A DNA stretch of 64,000 bases, from the NCBI GenBank assembly GCA_033549345.1, contig JAWSUT010000016.1, positions 4,083 through 68,082 on the forward strand, read 5' to 3'. The stretch comes from JAWSUT01 sp033549345 (GTDB lineage: Bacteria > Bacillota > Dethiobacteria > Dethiobacterales > Dethiobacteraceae). Position 1 is the first letter of the stretch. Each line of letters starts with the position of its first letter. The position numbers and the translations under genes are program-made. Below are positions 9,424-18,477 of the stretch, piece by piece. The notes below the pieces were generated by a model that made no database searches, was not told the DNA's origin, and worked only from the letters and a program-made list of their open reading frames with translations.

Positions 9424-10746
9424 TTAAACTGTGAAGTCATTTATCACAAGCCCTGTGACAAGCTTGGGGTAAAAGTAGGTGGATTTCTGGGGCATTTTGT
9501 CTCCGGCGCCGGCTACGTCAGTAACTTCCCGGACTAACGTCGGGTTCAGGAAGAAGACAGCCTGATATTCACCGGTGTCCACCCTGGCCAGCGCAGATGC
9601 TTCATCACGTGTATATGACAGGTTGGTTCCTCCTGCACGGGCTTCCCTGTCGATGCCCAATAAATCTTCCAGGACCAGGCATTGCAGCACGGCCACATCC
9701 AGGCTGCGCCAGGCACGCGAGTAGGAACCGCAGCGGGTCGTCACAGACCGGTTGTCTATATTGCGGGGCAGTGTAAGCCTGTAAAGACGGCTGTTTCCCA
9801 GGTAAAGAAGAAAAGCGTTAAAATCACTCATCATACCGGAGAGTTTCTGCAGTTCGGCGGTTAGAATATCACTGCGCCCAACTGTTGGCAGATTTATTTC
9901 CGTAACGGAAAAATGTCCGGAGAGCTTTGCCAGAAATTCATTGGGCGAAAAGGCCTTTACGTTTTTGACCATCCGGTGTGTGGGGAAAATAACCAGGCCG
10001 GGGTCATGGAGATTTACCAGAGTCATCAGGACAAAGCCGTAACTGTTTCCCCCTTTTTCCTGCATTTCACGATGGTAGTTCAGTGCAGTTTCATAGCGAT
10101 GGTGTCCGTCTGCAATGTAGATCTTTTTGTCTTTGAAAATGCCGGTAACAGACTGCAGATCCTGCGGGTCACTGACCACCCAGATTCTGTGTGCTTCACC
10201 GTTTTCATCGGTAAACGACATGTCGGGTTCGTTTTGCTTGTAGCGTGCGGCAATTTGTTCCACGGCCAGTGACGGGTCGTCATAGAGGCCGAAGATGGGT
10301 GAGAAATTGGCGCGGCAGTGCCGCAGCAGCTGAAGACGGTCTGCTTTGGCTTTGGACAGAGTTTCCTCGTGGGGCAGGACGGTGCCTGTCTCATATTCTT
10401 CCACTTCGATTCCCGTCATGAATCCGCTGCGTGTCATCCGCCGACCTTCTGCTGTAAATTCCTGTTCATAAAGATACACAGCAGGCCGATCCTCATGATT
10501 AAGGATATTTTCGTCCCGCCAGTTATCAAAAAAGGCGGCGGCTCTTGTATAACGGTTGTCGTTTTCATCGTCGGCCTGACGGGTCTCACCGTATTCCAGA
10601 CGAATAATGTTATATGGGCTTTTCGCGTAATATTTCTGCTGATCCTGCTCATTGATTACATCATAGGGCGGCGTAATCAAGTCTGACATATCCCCGGCTT
10701 TTTTCAGGTTATATCGCAGTCCCCGTATCGGCACAATGTTTGCCAT
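9424..10746 (-). CDS. DUF1015 family protein
   Basis: Protein of 440 residues matching the DUF1015 family over its full length, with the N-terminal signature ANIVPIRGLRYN and ITPPYDVI, and a central ADGHHRYETAL motif. Some family members have been linked to serine/phosphoserine metabolism, but the biochemical role is unsettled and I do not assign one. Single gene with its own GGAGGG ribosome binding site, closed by the shared terminator downstream. Confidence 0.88.
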   Translation of the reverse strand: MANIVPIRGLRYNLKKAGDMSDLITPPYDVINEQDQQKYYAKSPYNIIRLEYGETRQADDENDNRYTRAAAFFDNWRDENILNHEDRPAVYLYEQEFTAEGRRMTRSGFMTGIEVEEYETGTVLPHEETLSKAKADRLQLLRHCRANFSPIFGLYDDPSLAVEQIAARYKQNEPDMSFTDENGEAHRIWVVSDPQDLQSVTGIFKDKKIYIADGHHRYETALNYHREMQEKGGNSYGFVLMTLVNLHDPGLVIFPTHRMVKNVKAFSPNEFLAKLSGHFSVTEINLPTVGRSDILTAELQKLSGMMSDFNAFLLYLGNSRLYRLTLPRNIDNRSVTTRCGSYSRAWRSLDVAVLQCLVLEDLLGIDREARAGGTNLSYTRDEASALARVDTGEYQAVFFLNPTLVREVTDVAGAGDKMPQKSTYFYPKLVTGLVINDFTV

Positions 10747-10800
10747 ATGTATATCCCTCCTAAACTGTTTTGATTTTATCCTAATTTGACGGAGAATGCA

Positions 10801-10830
10801 ACGCCCCGGCGAATGGATTCGCCGGGGCGT
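10801..10830. terminator. GC-rich hairpin between two minus-strand genes
   Basis: A 13-bp perfect stem with a TGGA loop downstream of the exonuclease gene. No clear T-run follows on the minus strand, so termination may be weak or the hairpin may act in RNA stability. Confidence 0.6.
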
Positions 10831-10858
10831 GTGTAGATAGTTGAAAAAAGTGTGAAAA

Positions 10859-11668
10859 CTAGGTACAGAAAGCCAGGTTGTTTTTTACATGCAGATAGTA
10901 GTAAAGCTGTTTTAACGTCTCTATTTCTTTTTCTTCCAACCGGTTAAGGTATTCCAGGAAAACCTCCGCCGTCATCAGTGAATCCCCCAGTGCGGTATGC
11001 CTGGGATGTTCAGACACACGGTGATAACGGATAAGGGTATCCAGGTCATGCGACATCAAATCCGGGCAAAGTGCGCGTGCCAGTTTGTACGTATCAATGA
11101 CCGGGTTGTATACTTCAGTTTGTGTATACCAGTTCAGCTTAATATTAATAAATGCCAGATCAAATTCGGCGTTGTGGGCCACGAGGACAGAATCTCCGAT
11201 AAAGTCCAGGAAATCGTGCAGCACTGCACATATCCCGCGCTTGTCGGCCACCATGTCATCCGAAATTCCGGTTAACTTCACAACGGCGGGAGGAATGGAC
11301 CGATAGGGGTTAACCAGTTCGTCAAATACCTGCTCAGTTTTGATTTCGCCGTTTTCCACCACCACGGCAGCGATATTGATGATTTCATCACCCTGGTAGG
11401 GATAGAATCCGGTTGTTTCCGTATCAAAGAGAATGTAACGGCCGGTTTGCAGCGGCACATTCCAGTCAATCCGCTCCTTGAGCTGCAGCGATTTCTCCGC
11501 AAGAGCGGACGTCTCTGTAGGTTCCGGTTCATAGCCGTTATGAAACCCACGTCTTTCAGCACGCATCTTATAATACCAGTTAAAAAGACGGTTTGCGAGC
11601 ATCTGCATGGTGGAAGGGCGTGACTCCATAAAAGGCATCTCCCTGTTTAAGTTGGTGAACGGCAGCAT
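10859..11668 (-). CDS. DnaQ-like 3'-5' exonuclease
   Basis: Protein of about 269 residues with a DEDDh exonuclease domain: Exo I FDTETTGFYPYQGDEI, Exo II LVAHNAEFDLAFI and Exo III HTALGDSLMT. An N-terminal extension of about 70 residues precedes the nuclease. Such proteins are often called polymerase III epsilon-like, but in Firmicutes the stand-alone forms act in repair or RNA/DNA turnover. It follows the CBS/DUF294 protein by under 20 bases; this pairing of a DUF294 nucleotidyltransferase-like gene with a DnaQ-like exonuclease recurs in bacteria, suggesting a shared signalling role. Confidence 0.88.
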   Translation of the reverse strand: MLPFTNLNREMPFMESRPSTMQMLANRLFNWYYKMRAERRGFHNGYEPEPTETSALAEKSLQLKERIDWNVPLQTGRYILFDTETTGFYPYQGDEIINIAAVVVENGEIKTEQVFDELVNPYRSIPPAVVKLTGISDDMVADKRGICAVLHDFLDFIGDSVLVAHNAEFDLAFINIKLNWYTQTEVYNPVIDTYKLARALCPDLMSHDLDTLIRYHRVSEHPRHTALGDSLMTAEVFLEYLNRLEEKEIETLKQLYYYLHVKNNLAFCT

Positions 11669-11686
11669 ATCATTCACTCCTCGCTG

Positions 11687-13621
11687 TTAACCGATAAACG
11701 CGTAGAAAGCATGACCGGTCAGATTTTGCAGGCGGTCTACCGCTAAAAATGCCTCCCGCAAGGCAGCTTTATCTTTCTTGCTTAACGCATTGGGATTAAT
11801 ATAATTGTCCGGCTGTTCGCCGCGGCTTAACTGCTGCAGGCTCTGCCGGATTCGAAACATCATCAGTGTTTCATAGGCAGCTGTGAAAAATTCAGTATCG
11901 TCACGGGAAAAGACATTTCTTTTAGCCAATTTTTCCAGCCGGGTAAACGTATTGGTGTCAACAATTCCTTCACGCAGAGCAAATATACGCAGACAGTCAA
12001 CCATATGGACACAGGCGGCACCCTTTAAATTAACCAGATTACGGTGTTCTTTGGATTTTTCCGTAATAATTTGTTTGAAGAAATTTAAAGGAACACGGTG
12101 GTTCAGGTCATCTTTGGCTAAAAACAGCAGCACAGTCGAGGATTTCTGAAAACTGCGGATGACAAAGTTTTTCAGCAGGTCGCATAGTGTTTTTTTACCG
12201 TAGATATGGCGAAAGTCCAAAAAAATCGTCATCATGCGCACGTTTTCAGAGTCAAGCTTACCAATCCACTCTGTGATTACATCGCGCCAACCGTTAAACG
12301 AGCGGCACCAATACGGGTTTGAGGCCATGACATTTCCTTTGCATTTGGCAAAGCCGCACTGGAACAGACCTTCAACCACTTTCTCCGCCAAAAGATGGAA
12401 ATAGTGTGCTGTTTCCTCTTCTTTTCCCTCCGGGACATTTTCATAAATAATCCCGTTGTCCTGATCCGTCTTGACAAACTGTTCCTGTCGGCCACCGCTA
12501 CCCATATTAATCCAGCTGTAGGCAACCGGAGGGGGTCCATAGCCTTCGGCAATCATATCCCTCTCACAGACATGAATAACTTTGCGGGTCAGGCGATCAA
12601 AAAATTCAGTGATAATCTGTAGAATTTCCCGGCTGGTTGCTTTCTCAGCCACAAGGGCCTGCAGTACCTTGTCAATCTCCCGGCTCGCTTTGGCAAGCCC
12701 CTCTATGGTGTCCTGATCTTCAATACTGTTGACAATGGAGAGTGCGCCTGTGCTGCGGGAAATAATCAGGTCACGGATGGTGACAATCCCCAGAAGTTTT
12801 TTATTGTCTGTAACAACCAGATGCTTCACTTTGTTCCTGACCATCACCAGCAGGGCCTCATAATAAAATGCTTCCGGGGCAACGGTCAGCAGCCTGGCTG
12901 TCATAATATCAGATGCTCTCAGGCGTTTCATAAAATCGCCGCGGGCGAGAACTTTACCAACAAGGTCTTTTTCGGTGATAATTCCCAGCGGCCGGTTAAT
13001 TTCATCAATGACAATCAGGGAAGAGACACCACTTGTAGTCATCAGTTTGGCAACTGTGGTAATATCGTCATCCGGACGACAAATGGCCGGAGGAGATGAC
13101 ATTAAATCAGCCACCCGCTTACGCATCGGCTGTTCTATTGAAGTCTGCAGGGGCTCTGAGTCTGACATTAAAGCAAAATACATGGTACGCATTCTGTCTG
13201 CCAAAATGCGGCTGAAATTACCGGTGAATTCAGGATACTGGGCAAGTGTAGTCTCAAAGACCTCATTGGGGATAACAATGCATGTCATTTCCTGTGCAGC
13301 TCTTACGGAAGCCGGATAGGGTTCTTCCGTCAAAAAGACTGTTTCCCCGAAGAAAGTGAGTTCCTCACGAAGCCCAACCACTACTTCCCTGTCCTGCTCG
13401 TTGAGTACAGTGACCTCGGCAGAGCCCGACACAATCACAAATAAACTCTGCAGGGACGGATCACCCTGGCGAAAGATATAGGTTCCCTGAGGAAACGTAC
13501 GTACGTCAGCGCTTTTAATAACTGTGTCAAGAATACGCTGGTCCAGCAGATGAAATGGGGTGACTTTTCTAAGAATAGTGGCGGCATCGGTCGGCTGCCC
13601 GTTGTGCATCAATAGCTTCAT
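11687..13621 (-). CDS. cNMP-binding, CBS and DUF294 nucleotidyltransferase-like signalling protein
   Basis: Protein of 644 residues. Order of domains: cyclic-nucleotide-binding-like domain (about 20-140), a pair of CBS domains (about 165-290), a DUF294 nucleotidyltransferase-like domain (about 340-480, with GSGGRQEQFVKTDQDNG, a GlnD-like nucleotidyltransferase motif) and a DUF294 C-terminal helical domain. This layout belongs to putative signal-transduction proteins that sense nucleotides. Target unknown. First gene of a two-gene operon with the exonuclease. Confidence 0.9.
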   Translation of the reverse strand: MKLLMHNGQPTDAATILRKVTPFHLLDQRILDTVIKSADVRTFPQGTYIFRQGDPSLQSLFVIVSGSAEVTVLNEQDREVVVGLREELTFFGETVFLTEEPYPASVRAAQEMTCIVIPNEVFETTLAQYPEFTGNFSRILADRMRTMYFALMSDSEPLQTSIEQPMRKRVADLMSSPPAICRPDDDITTVAKLMTTSGVSSLIVIDEINRPLGIITEKDLVGKVLARGDFMKRLRASDIMTARLLTVAPEAFYYEALLVMVRNKVKHLVVTDNKKLLGIVTIRDLIISRSTGALSIVNSIEDQDTIEGLAKASREIDKVLQALVAEKATSREILQIITEFFDRLTRKVIHVCERDMIAEGYGPPPVAYSWINMGSGGRQEQFVKTDQDNGIIYENVPEGKEEETAHYFHLLAEKVVEGLFQCGFAKCKGNVMASNPYWCRSFNGWRDVITEWIGKLDSENVRMMTIFLDFRHIYGKKTLCDLLKNFVIRSFQKSSTVLLFLAKDDLNHRVPLNFFKQIITEKSKEHRNLVNLKGAACVHMVDCLRIFALREGIVDTNTFTRLEKLAKRNVFSRDDTEFFTAAYETLMMFRIRQSLQQLSRGEQPDNYINPNALSKKDKAALREAFLAVDRLQNLTGHAFYAFIG

Positions 13622-13790
13622 CCTGGCACCTGCTCCCCGAAGAAATTAGTCAGAAAATTTCTACACTTTCTATTATTATATAATAACCTGATGCTGTCTG
13701 CAACGCCCTTTTTATTAAATCGCGTTTTTCACAATGACGGAAATTCGGCAGGAAATTTAAATGTCAATTGCGAATACATCTAGCAGGCAA

Positions 13791-14138
13791 TTATGAGCTG
13801 TGCCGCTCGTCATCCTGTTTTTCCTGACGAATTTCCCAGTGCACAATCAGATTCAGTGTTAGCCGCAAAAAAATAATGGCTGCCAGGATGATCACCTCAT
13901 TCATTGTGCGGACAATGACCGTGCGCAGAATTTCTCCCGCCATCTTAAACTCAAGGCCAAATACAAGATAGCGGGCAAAAGACAGGCGTGTTTCACGGCC
14001 GTCTTTGCTTGTCCGCAGGAACCGGATGAAAATGCGTGTACCGGCAAAAAGGATGATAGTGGCACCGAAGATTTCCAGCATGTGCACTGCCAGAAGCATC
14101 ATTTCCGACATGAGTTCTTCAACAGCGTGAATGTTCAA
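13791..14138 (-). CDS. DUF1622 membrane protein
   Basis: Protein of 115 residues when started at the TTG at 14138, which has GGGAGG eight bases upstream; a longer frame extends to 14234 but lacks a ribosome binding site and overlaps the divergent cyclase start. Two or three transmembrane helices flank a basic loop, with the family phrase ARYLVFGLEFKMAGEILRTV. Function is unknown. Its start lies close to the divergent diguanylate cyclase gene, so the two may share a control region. Confidence 0.8.
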   Translation of the reverse strand: MNIHAVEELMSEMMLLAVHMLEIFGATIILFAGTRIFIRFLRTSKDGRETRLSFARYLVFGLEFKMAGEILRTVIVRTMNEVIILAAIIFLRLTLNLIVHWEIRQEKQDDERHSS

Positions 14139-14176
14139 AGTGGTTTCCTCCCAGAGATAGAGTGAAGAGGTGTTCA

Positions 14177-15097
14177 ATGAAGACGAAACGAACCAGACAA
14201 CAAAAAAATATGAAACCAACTCATGAAGAACCATTTGGCAGACGGCTTCCCGACGGCTTCGGAGAGGTTGCGCTTGCTCTTTTTCTGCTTCCGCCTCTGT
14301 TTGAAAGATTATGGCTTTTGCCGGGACAGCAGCTGATTGAGCGTTTTATGGTTTACTCTCTGTGGCTATTGCCTGCCATGGTTCTATGCTATTACCTTGG
14401 TATGCGGGGAGCGATGGTTTCCGGCCTGGCGGCCGTACCGTTTTTAATCTGGAATATCACCAGGCATGTAATGGACCCTTCGGAGTTTCATGTACTGCTT
14501 GCAGCTTATTATGCTCTTTTTATGGTTTTTATATGGTTTGCGGGTATTCTGGCTGAAAAATTTAAAAGGCAGGAAGAGAAGCTTAAAAGGGAATCGCTTA
14601 CAGACGAGCTTACCGGAGTTTTCAATCACCGCTTTTTCTACCGGTGCCTGGAGAAGGAGACAGACCGGTCCCGCCGTTACAAACAGCCCTTGTCACTGGT
14701 TATTGTCGACCTGGATAATTTTAAAAAGTACAATGACACCTGGGGCCATCTCCAGGGCGACAGAGCACTTGTTGCTGTGGCCAAAATCATGAAAGACACC
14801 GTGCGTAATGCCGATACACTGGCACGCTACGGTGGCGAGGAGTTTGCCATTATACTTCCCCAGACAGACCTGGTCCAGGCAAAACGAGTCTGCGAACGAA
14901 TCCGGGAAGCTATGGCTTCGACGACGATTGCCTCCCCCGACGGTGATACAGGACCCCTGACAGCATCATTCGGGGTTTCCTCCTATGAAAAGAATATGAC
15001 GGGTAAGCAGTTGGTAGATGAAGCTGACCGTGTCTTGTATTTTGCCAAAAGCTCAGGGAAAAACTTGGTTACGGCAATTAAGCCGGAAACACGATAA
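14177..15097 (+). CDS. membrane-anchored diguanylate cyclase (GGDEF)
   Basis: Protein of 306 residues with about four transmembrane helices (25-130), then a GGDEF domain. The signature is GGEEF with the upstream DLDNFKKYNDTWGH segment intact, so cyclic-di-GMP synthesis is expected. No obvious allosteric RxxD motif is seen five residues before GGEEF. The membrane part may sense a signal but matches no sensor I recognise. ATG 14177 is preferred to the GTG at 14162 because AAGAGGTG lies between them. Confidence 0.92.
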   Translation: MKTKRTRQQKNMKPTHEEPFGRRLPDGFGEVALALFLLPPLFERLWLLPGQQLIERFMVYSLWLLPAMVLCYYLGMRGAMVSGLAAVPFLIWNITRHVMDPSEFHVLLAAYYALFMVFIWFAGILAEKFKRQEEKLKRESLTDELTGVFNHRFFYRCLEKETDRSRRYKQPLSLVIVDLDNFKKYNDTWGHLQGDRALVAVAKIMKDTVRNADTLARYGGEEFAIILPQTDLVQAKRVCERIREAMASTTIASPDGDTGPLTASFGVSSYEKNMTGKQLVDEADRVLYFAKSSGKNLVTAIKPETR

Positions 15098-15100
15098 ATT

Positions 15101-15152
15101 AGGACCCTCTCTGCATATACTATTAGAAAGATGCGGGGGAGGGTCCTTTTTT
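15101..15152 (+). terminator. rho-independent terminator after the cyclase gene
   Basis: Nine-bp stem (15101-15109 with 15139-15147) followed by six T residues. Confidence 0.85.
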
Positions 15153-15555
15153 GTGCCGCTTGGAAGGACAGACGGTCTCTGTGGCGCGTGGTGATACCGC
15201 GCGAATGCTGGCACAACGCACTGTTTTTTCAGCAAGACGTGTGGTGCCTGAATTTAACGATGTAACATCACCTACGGCTGTCCGGCGTTGTGCGCATCTT
15301 CTGCGTACCACTCTGGGTGAGCCCAGCTATACTGTCCATCGGCCATATGACGGCCCGGTGGAAGTTTGGGTCGTCTTACTGAAAAACAACAACGGGATTT
15401 TATCGTTTGAACTCTGGCTGCATACCGAACTGCCCCGCTACTATATTTTTACCGACAGGCCTTCACCTGTGATGGAAAAACTCCTCAAACGGCTAAGGAA
15501 GCAGATATTCACACCGGTAATTACCCTGTTCCCCAACAAAGACAGGATAATATGA
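15151..15555 (+). CDS. hypothetical protein
   Basis: Open frame of up to 134 residues with no recognised domain. The central part has alternating polar/hydrophobic stretches (EVWVVLLKNNNGILSFELWL) typical of a small globular beta-rich protein. The true start is uncertain: TTG 15151 or 15160, or GTG 15181, none with a strong ribosome binding site, and the first two lie on the terminator of the cyclase gene. A stem with trailing T-run follows the stop, which supports a real transcript. Confidence 0.45.
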   Translation: MCRLEGQTVSVARGDTARMLAQRTVFSARRVVPEFNDVTSPTAVRRCAHLLRTTLGEPSYTVHRPYDGPVEVWVVLLKNNNGILSFELWLHTELPRYYIFTDRPSPVMEKLLKRLRKQIFTPVITLFPNKDRII

Positions 15556-15562
15556 AAGCAAA

Positions 15563-15586
15563 AGCGGATTCCTGACGGAATCCGCT
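15563..15586. terminator. bidirectional terminator between the hypothetical gene and the Sec bacilliredoxin
   Basis: Ten-bp stem with TGAC loop; T-rich tracts lie on both sides. Confidence 0.8.
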
Positions 15587-15589
15587 ACT

Positions 15590-15934
15590 CTATTTTTTGA
15601 GGGCTTCTTTCAGCTTGTCTGCCGTGATCTGGCGGTGGGACTCATTCCAGATGCAGCGGCCATTACGAATCAGAAGGATCTGCGGGGACTGGTGCCGGAC
15701 ACCGGTCTTTTCTGCCACCGCGTCTGAGACATCCCTTGCGGACTGGACAACCACACGGCATATCCGGGCTTTGTCGGCTTCTGCCGTTTCCAGAAACATG
15801 TCCACCTCCCGGTGGGCGCGTCCGCTGACAGGTCAGGTGGCACTGTGTTTAAATATCAGTACCGGCCGGTCTTTGGAGCCGGCAATAGCCTCTTCCAGCG
15901 CAGCCAAATCTTCCAGGTGAATTAACCGGGTCAT
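15590..15934 (-). CDS. ytxJ: selenocysteine-containing YtxJ/BrxC-type bacilliredoxin
   Basis: Reading TGA (15835-15833) as selenocysteine gives one continuous protein of 114 residues, the usual length for YtxJ (DUF2847, monothiol bacilliredoxin BrxC). Sec is residue 34 in the active-site segment FKHSATUPVSGRAH; the family has Cys there within a KHS..CP.S motif. The upstream part (ATG 15934, AAGGGAGTGG ribosome binding site) and the downstream part both match the family, so a stop would remove the start, the active site or most of the fold. Such proteins reduce mixed disulfides of bacillithiol or similar thiols in the cytoplasm. It is the last gene after glcD and an EamA transporter on the same strand. 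I saw no other Sec machinery nearby. Confidence 0.85.
15802..15835 (-). promoter_or_regulatory. candidate SECIS element of the bacilliredoxin gene
   Basis: On the minus strand the UGA is followed after 17 bases by a five-bp stem (CCACC/GGTGG) closing a GGGA loop. The loop begins 22 bases after UGA and carries the G residues expected in a bacterial SECIS apical loop recognised by SelB. Confidence 0.65.
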
Positions 15935-15993
15935 TCTACCACTCCCTTACTCGTTTACTCAATTCTTCGACACAGCAGTTGGCTAAACCTTCC

Positions 15994-16842
15994 TTAGCCC
16001 AAAATAAGCACCCACACACCGGCAATCATAGCGGCTGCCGAAAAGACCCGCCCACGGATATTCTCCCGAAAAAAAACTTTACCGAGAAAAACAGCCAGCA
16101 GCAGGGAGAGGTTGGTGGCCGGCTCGGCAATGCTGACTTCCATTGTCTGAATCACCACTAAAAGCAGCAAATAAGCGTAGGCATTGGTGAAGCCGCAGGC
16201 CAGGGCAATAACAGGGCGTTCGCGAAAAAGAGCCAGCGGTTGCCTGGCGCGGCCTTTAACAAGTAAATACAAAAACATCAGCAGCGAAATTAAGAAATAG
16301 ATCAGCAGAGAATAGGTCAGCGGATCAGCAGCGGCCGATTTGTCAATAATCCGTCCCACGGCAACCAAAAGTGTGGAAACAAGCATCAGGATGCAGGCTC
16401 TGTCTTTGAAAACATGACGAAGGCCGTGAAAGGGGTTACCGTCACTGAGAAACGAGGTGCCCAGAAAAATCAGAGCAATGCCAAGAAGCTTCAGCAGCGT
16501 GAAACTCTCTCCCAGAACGGGAACGGCCAACAGGAAAAGAAACAGGACATTAAAGCTGGCCAGGGGCGCCACCAGGGAAACCTCTCCGTCACTGAGGGCG
16601 CGGACATAGCAGATAAAGGCGATGGTATAGAGTATTCCTGCCGGAACCAGATACCGCAGAAAGTCCCAGGACGGTACAGGACGAAAGGCGGCAAACGGAA
16701 AAAACATCACCGTGGCGATGGAAAAAAAGAGGAAGGCCACCTCAACGCTTGAGCGCTGCGTGCCCAGCATCTTCACCAGAGGCCTTTCAATTCCCATCAA
16801 CAGTATTCGACCCAGCAGGGCAAGTTGTGTCAGTGCAAGCAT
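15994..16842 (-). CDS. EamA-family (DMT) transporter
   Basis: Protein of 282 residues with about ten transmembrane helices and the internal duplication typical of EamA/DMT permeases; each half ends with a helix rich in Gly and Leu (ALIFLGTSFL and AAAMIAGVWVLIL). Likely exports a small metabolite or amino acid; substrate not predictable. It is between glcD and the Sec bacilliredoxin on the same strand with gaps near 60 bases. Confidence 0.85.
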   Translation of the reverse strand: MLALTQLALLGRILLMGIERPLVKMLGTQRSSVEVAFLFFSIATVMFFPFAAFRPVPSWDFLRYLVPAGILYTIAFICYVRALSDGEVSLVAPLASFNVLFLFLLAVPVLGESFTLLKLLGIALIFLGTSFLSDGNPFHGLRHVFKDRACILMLVSTLLVAVGRIIDKSAAADPLTYSLLIYFLISLLMFLYLLVKGRARQPLALFRERPVIALACGFTNAYAYLLLLVVIQTMEVSIAEPATNLSLLLAVFLGKVFFRENIRGRVFSAAAMIAGVWVLILG

Positions 16843-16905
16843 GGTGCCTCCAAAGAAAAATCTTTTATTTTTCTGTAATAATATAAGCCGGAAACTGCGG
16901 TATGG

Positions 16906-18318
16906 TTAAGGTAACACTTTACCGGGGTTTAAAATACCCAACGGGTCAAAAGCCATTTTCATCCGACGCATCAGTTCAATTTCAGCGGTACCCAGTACGT
17001 CCGGTAAATAGTTTCTTTTCTTGGCGCCGATACCGTGTTCACCGCTGATTGTACCGCCAAGAGCTGCCGCCTTGCGGTATGCTTCCTTCAGGAGCCCGGG
17101 AAGATTCTCCTCCCACTCTGGCAGAGGCTGTTGTTCACGCCTGAGAAAACGGGCGTGTATGTTGCCGTCTCCGGCATGGCCGTAGCTGACCACGTCGCAT
17201 TCGTAATTTTTCGCCAGGGCATGGAGGAAAGAAACAAATCCGGATACAGCGGCCACCGGCACAACAATATCCTCTCCGCTCTGGACCGGATAGAACGCCT
17301 TTAGGGCCTCTGCGGTTACTTCCCGGATACGCCAGAGCTTCTTCCGAGTGGCAGCATCGTTTGCGCTGTAGATTTCCAGTGCCTGATAGTTTTCTGCCAG
17401 CATGCCCAGTGTTTCACACGCGGCAAACAGTTCACTGTCGCTGTCACCGTCGAGTTGGACTAAAAGCAGGGCACCCGCTTTGTGGGGCAGTGTTTCCTGG
17501 AGATAGCGGCAGGAAACATCAACGGCAAAACGGTCCATAAATTCAATGGCAGCAGGGATGATTTTACCCTCGGTCATAATGGCTGAGGCAAACGCGGTAG
17601 CCGGTGCAATATCGGGAAAGAGAAACAAAAGATCAGTCTGTGCTTTGGGCAGGGGCAGAAGTTTAAGAATAATCCGGGTGACCACGGCCAGTGTCCCTTC
17701 TGAGCCTACAATGAGCGGAATCATGTTGTAGCCGGTCACATCTTTTACCCGTTTTCCTCCCAGGTGAATGATGTCGCCCGAGGCAAGCACTGCTTCCAGG
17801 CCCAGGACATAACGTCCCGTCACACCATATTTAACGGCTCTGCCACCGCCGGCATTGGTTGCGACATTGCCGCCAACGGAACAGGACTCTTTGCTCATCG
17901 GGTAGCCCGGATAGAACAGGCCGTCACAGGCAAGCATTTCATTGATGGTATTTGTCAGAACGCCAGGCTCCACAGTCACCGTCAGGTTATCTTTATCATA
18001 TTCGAGAATCCGGTCCATTCGTTCCAGCGAGAGGACGATGCCGCCGCAAAGAGGCACTGCTCCGCCACTGAGACCCGTACCGGCACCCCGCGGTGTGACA
18101 GGAATCAGATGTTTTGCGGCGAGTCTGAGAATGGCGGCCACTTCTTCGGTACAGGCGGGCCTGAGAACAGCCTCAGGGAAAGCGCGGTATGCGTCGCCGG
18201 GTACCTCATCATGGGAATACGGCAGCAGTTTTTCCCGGTCGGTAATCACATGCTCTTTGCCGGTAATAGCCGCGAGCCGGCTGAGAAGTTCAGGCGTCAA
18301 ATGTCCAGAGTTTTGCAT
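16906..18318 (-). CDS. glcD: FAD-linked glycolate/D-lactate oxidase subunit GlcD-like
   Basis: Protein of about 470 residues. N-terminal FAD-binding PCMH domain with the pyrophosphate-binding phrase TPRGAGTGLSGGAVP and SVGGNVATNAGG, and a C-terminal FAD-oxidase domain ending with the usual GEHGIGAKKR and DPLGILNPGK motifs. It oxidises D-2-hydroxyacids such as glycolate or D-lactate to 2-oxoacids. The iron-sulfur partner GlcF is not adjacent, so it may work with an electron-transfer flavoprotein. The ATG at 18318 is favoured over 18327 by spacing to GGGAAAGG. Confidence 0.92.
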   Translation of the reverse strand: MQNSGHLTPELLSRLAAITGKEHVITDREKLLPYSHDEVPGDAYRAFPEAVLRPACTEEVAAILRLAAKHLIPVTPRGAGTGLSGGAVPLCGGIVLSLERMDRILEYDKDNLTVTVEPGVLTNTINEMLACDGLFYPGYPMSKESCSVGGNVATNAGGGRAVKYGVTGRYVLGLEAVLASGDIIHLGGKRVKDVTGYNMIPLIVGSEGTLAVVTRIILKLLPLPKAQTDLLFLFPDIAPATAFASAIMTEGKIIPAAIEFMDRFAVDVSCRYLQETLPHKAGALLLVQLDGDSDSELFAACETLGMLAENYQALEIYSANDAATRKKLWRIREVTAEALKAFYPVQSGEDIVVPVAAVSGFVSFLHALAKNYECDVVSYGHAGDGNIHARFLRREQQPLPEWEENLPGLLKEAYRKAAALGGTISGEHGIGAKKRNYLPDVLGTAEIELMRRMKMAFDPLGILNPGKVLP

Positions 18319-18477
18319 ATGTCTCATCCTTTCCCGTTCTATTTTCGGCGGCTGCGGGAAAACACCTGCATAACAGCAGAAAAAACATCAGTCAGGCACG
18401 AAAACACTGCATACTTCACAGATAGCCCATGTCCTGATAGAATAAAACTATCAGTACCAAATAAAGGAGGTTTGCCG

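Noticed and set aside
17764..18477. N-terminal extension of the CBS-ACT protein frame
   Set aside because: Overlaps glcD in antisense and has no CBS similarity; AAAGGAGG before ATG 18478 marks the true start.
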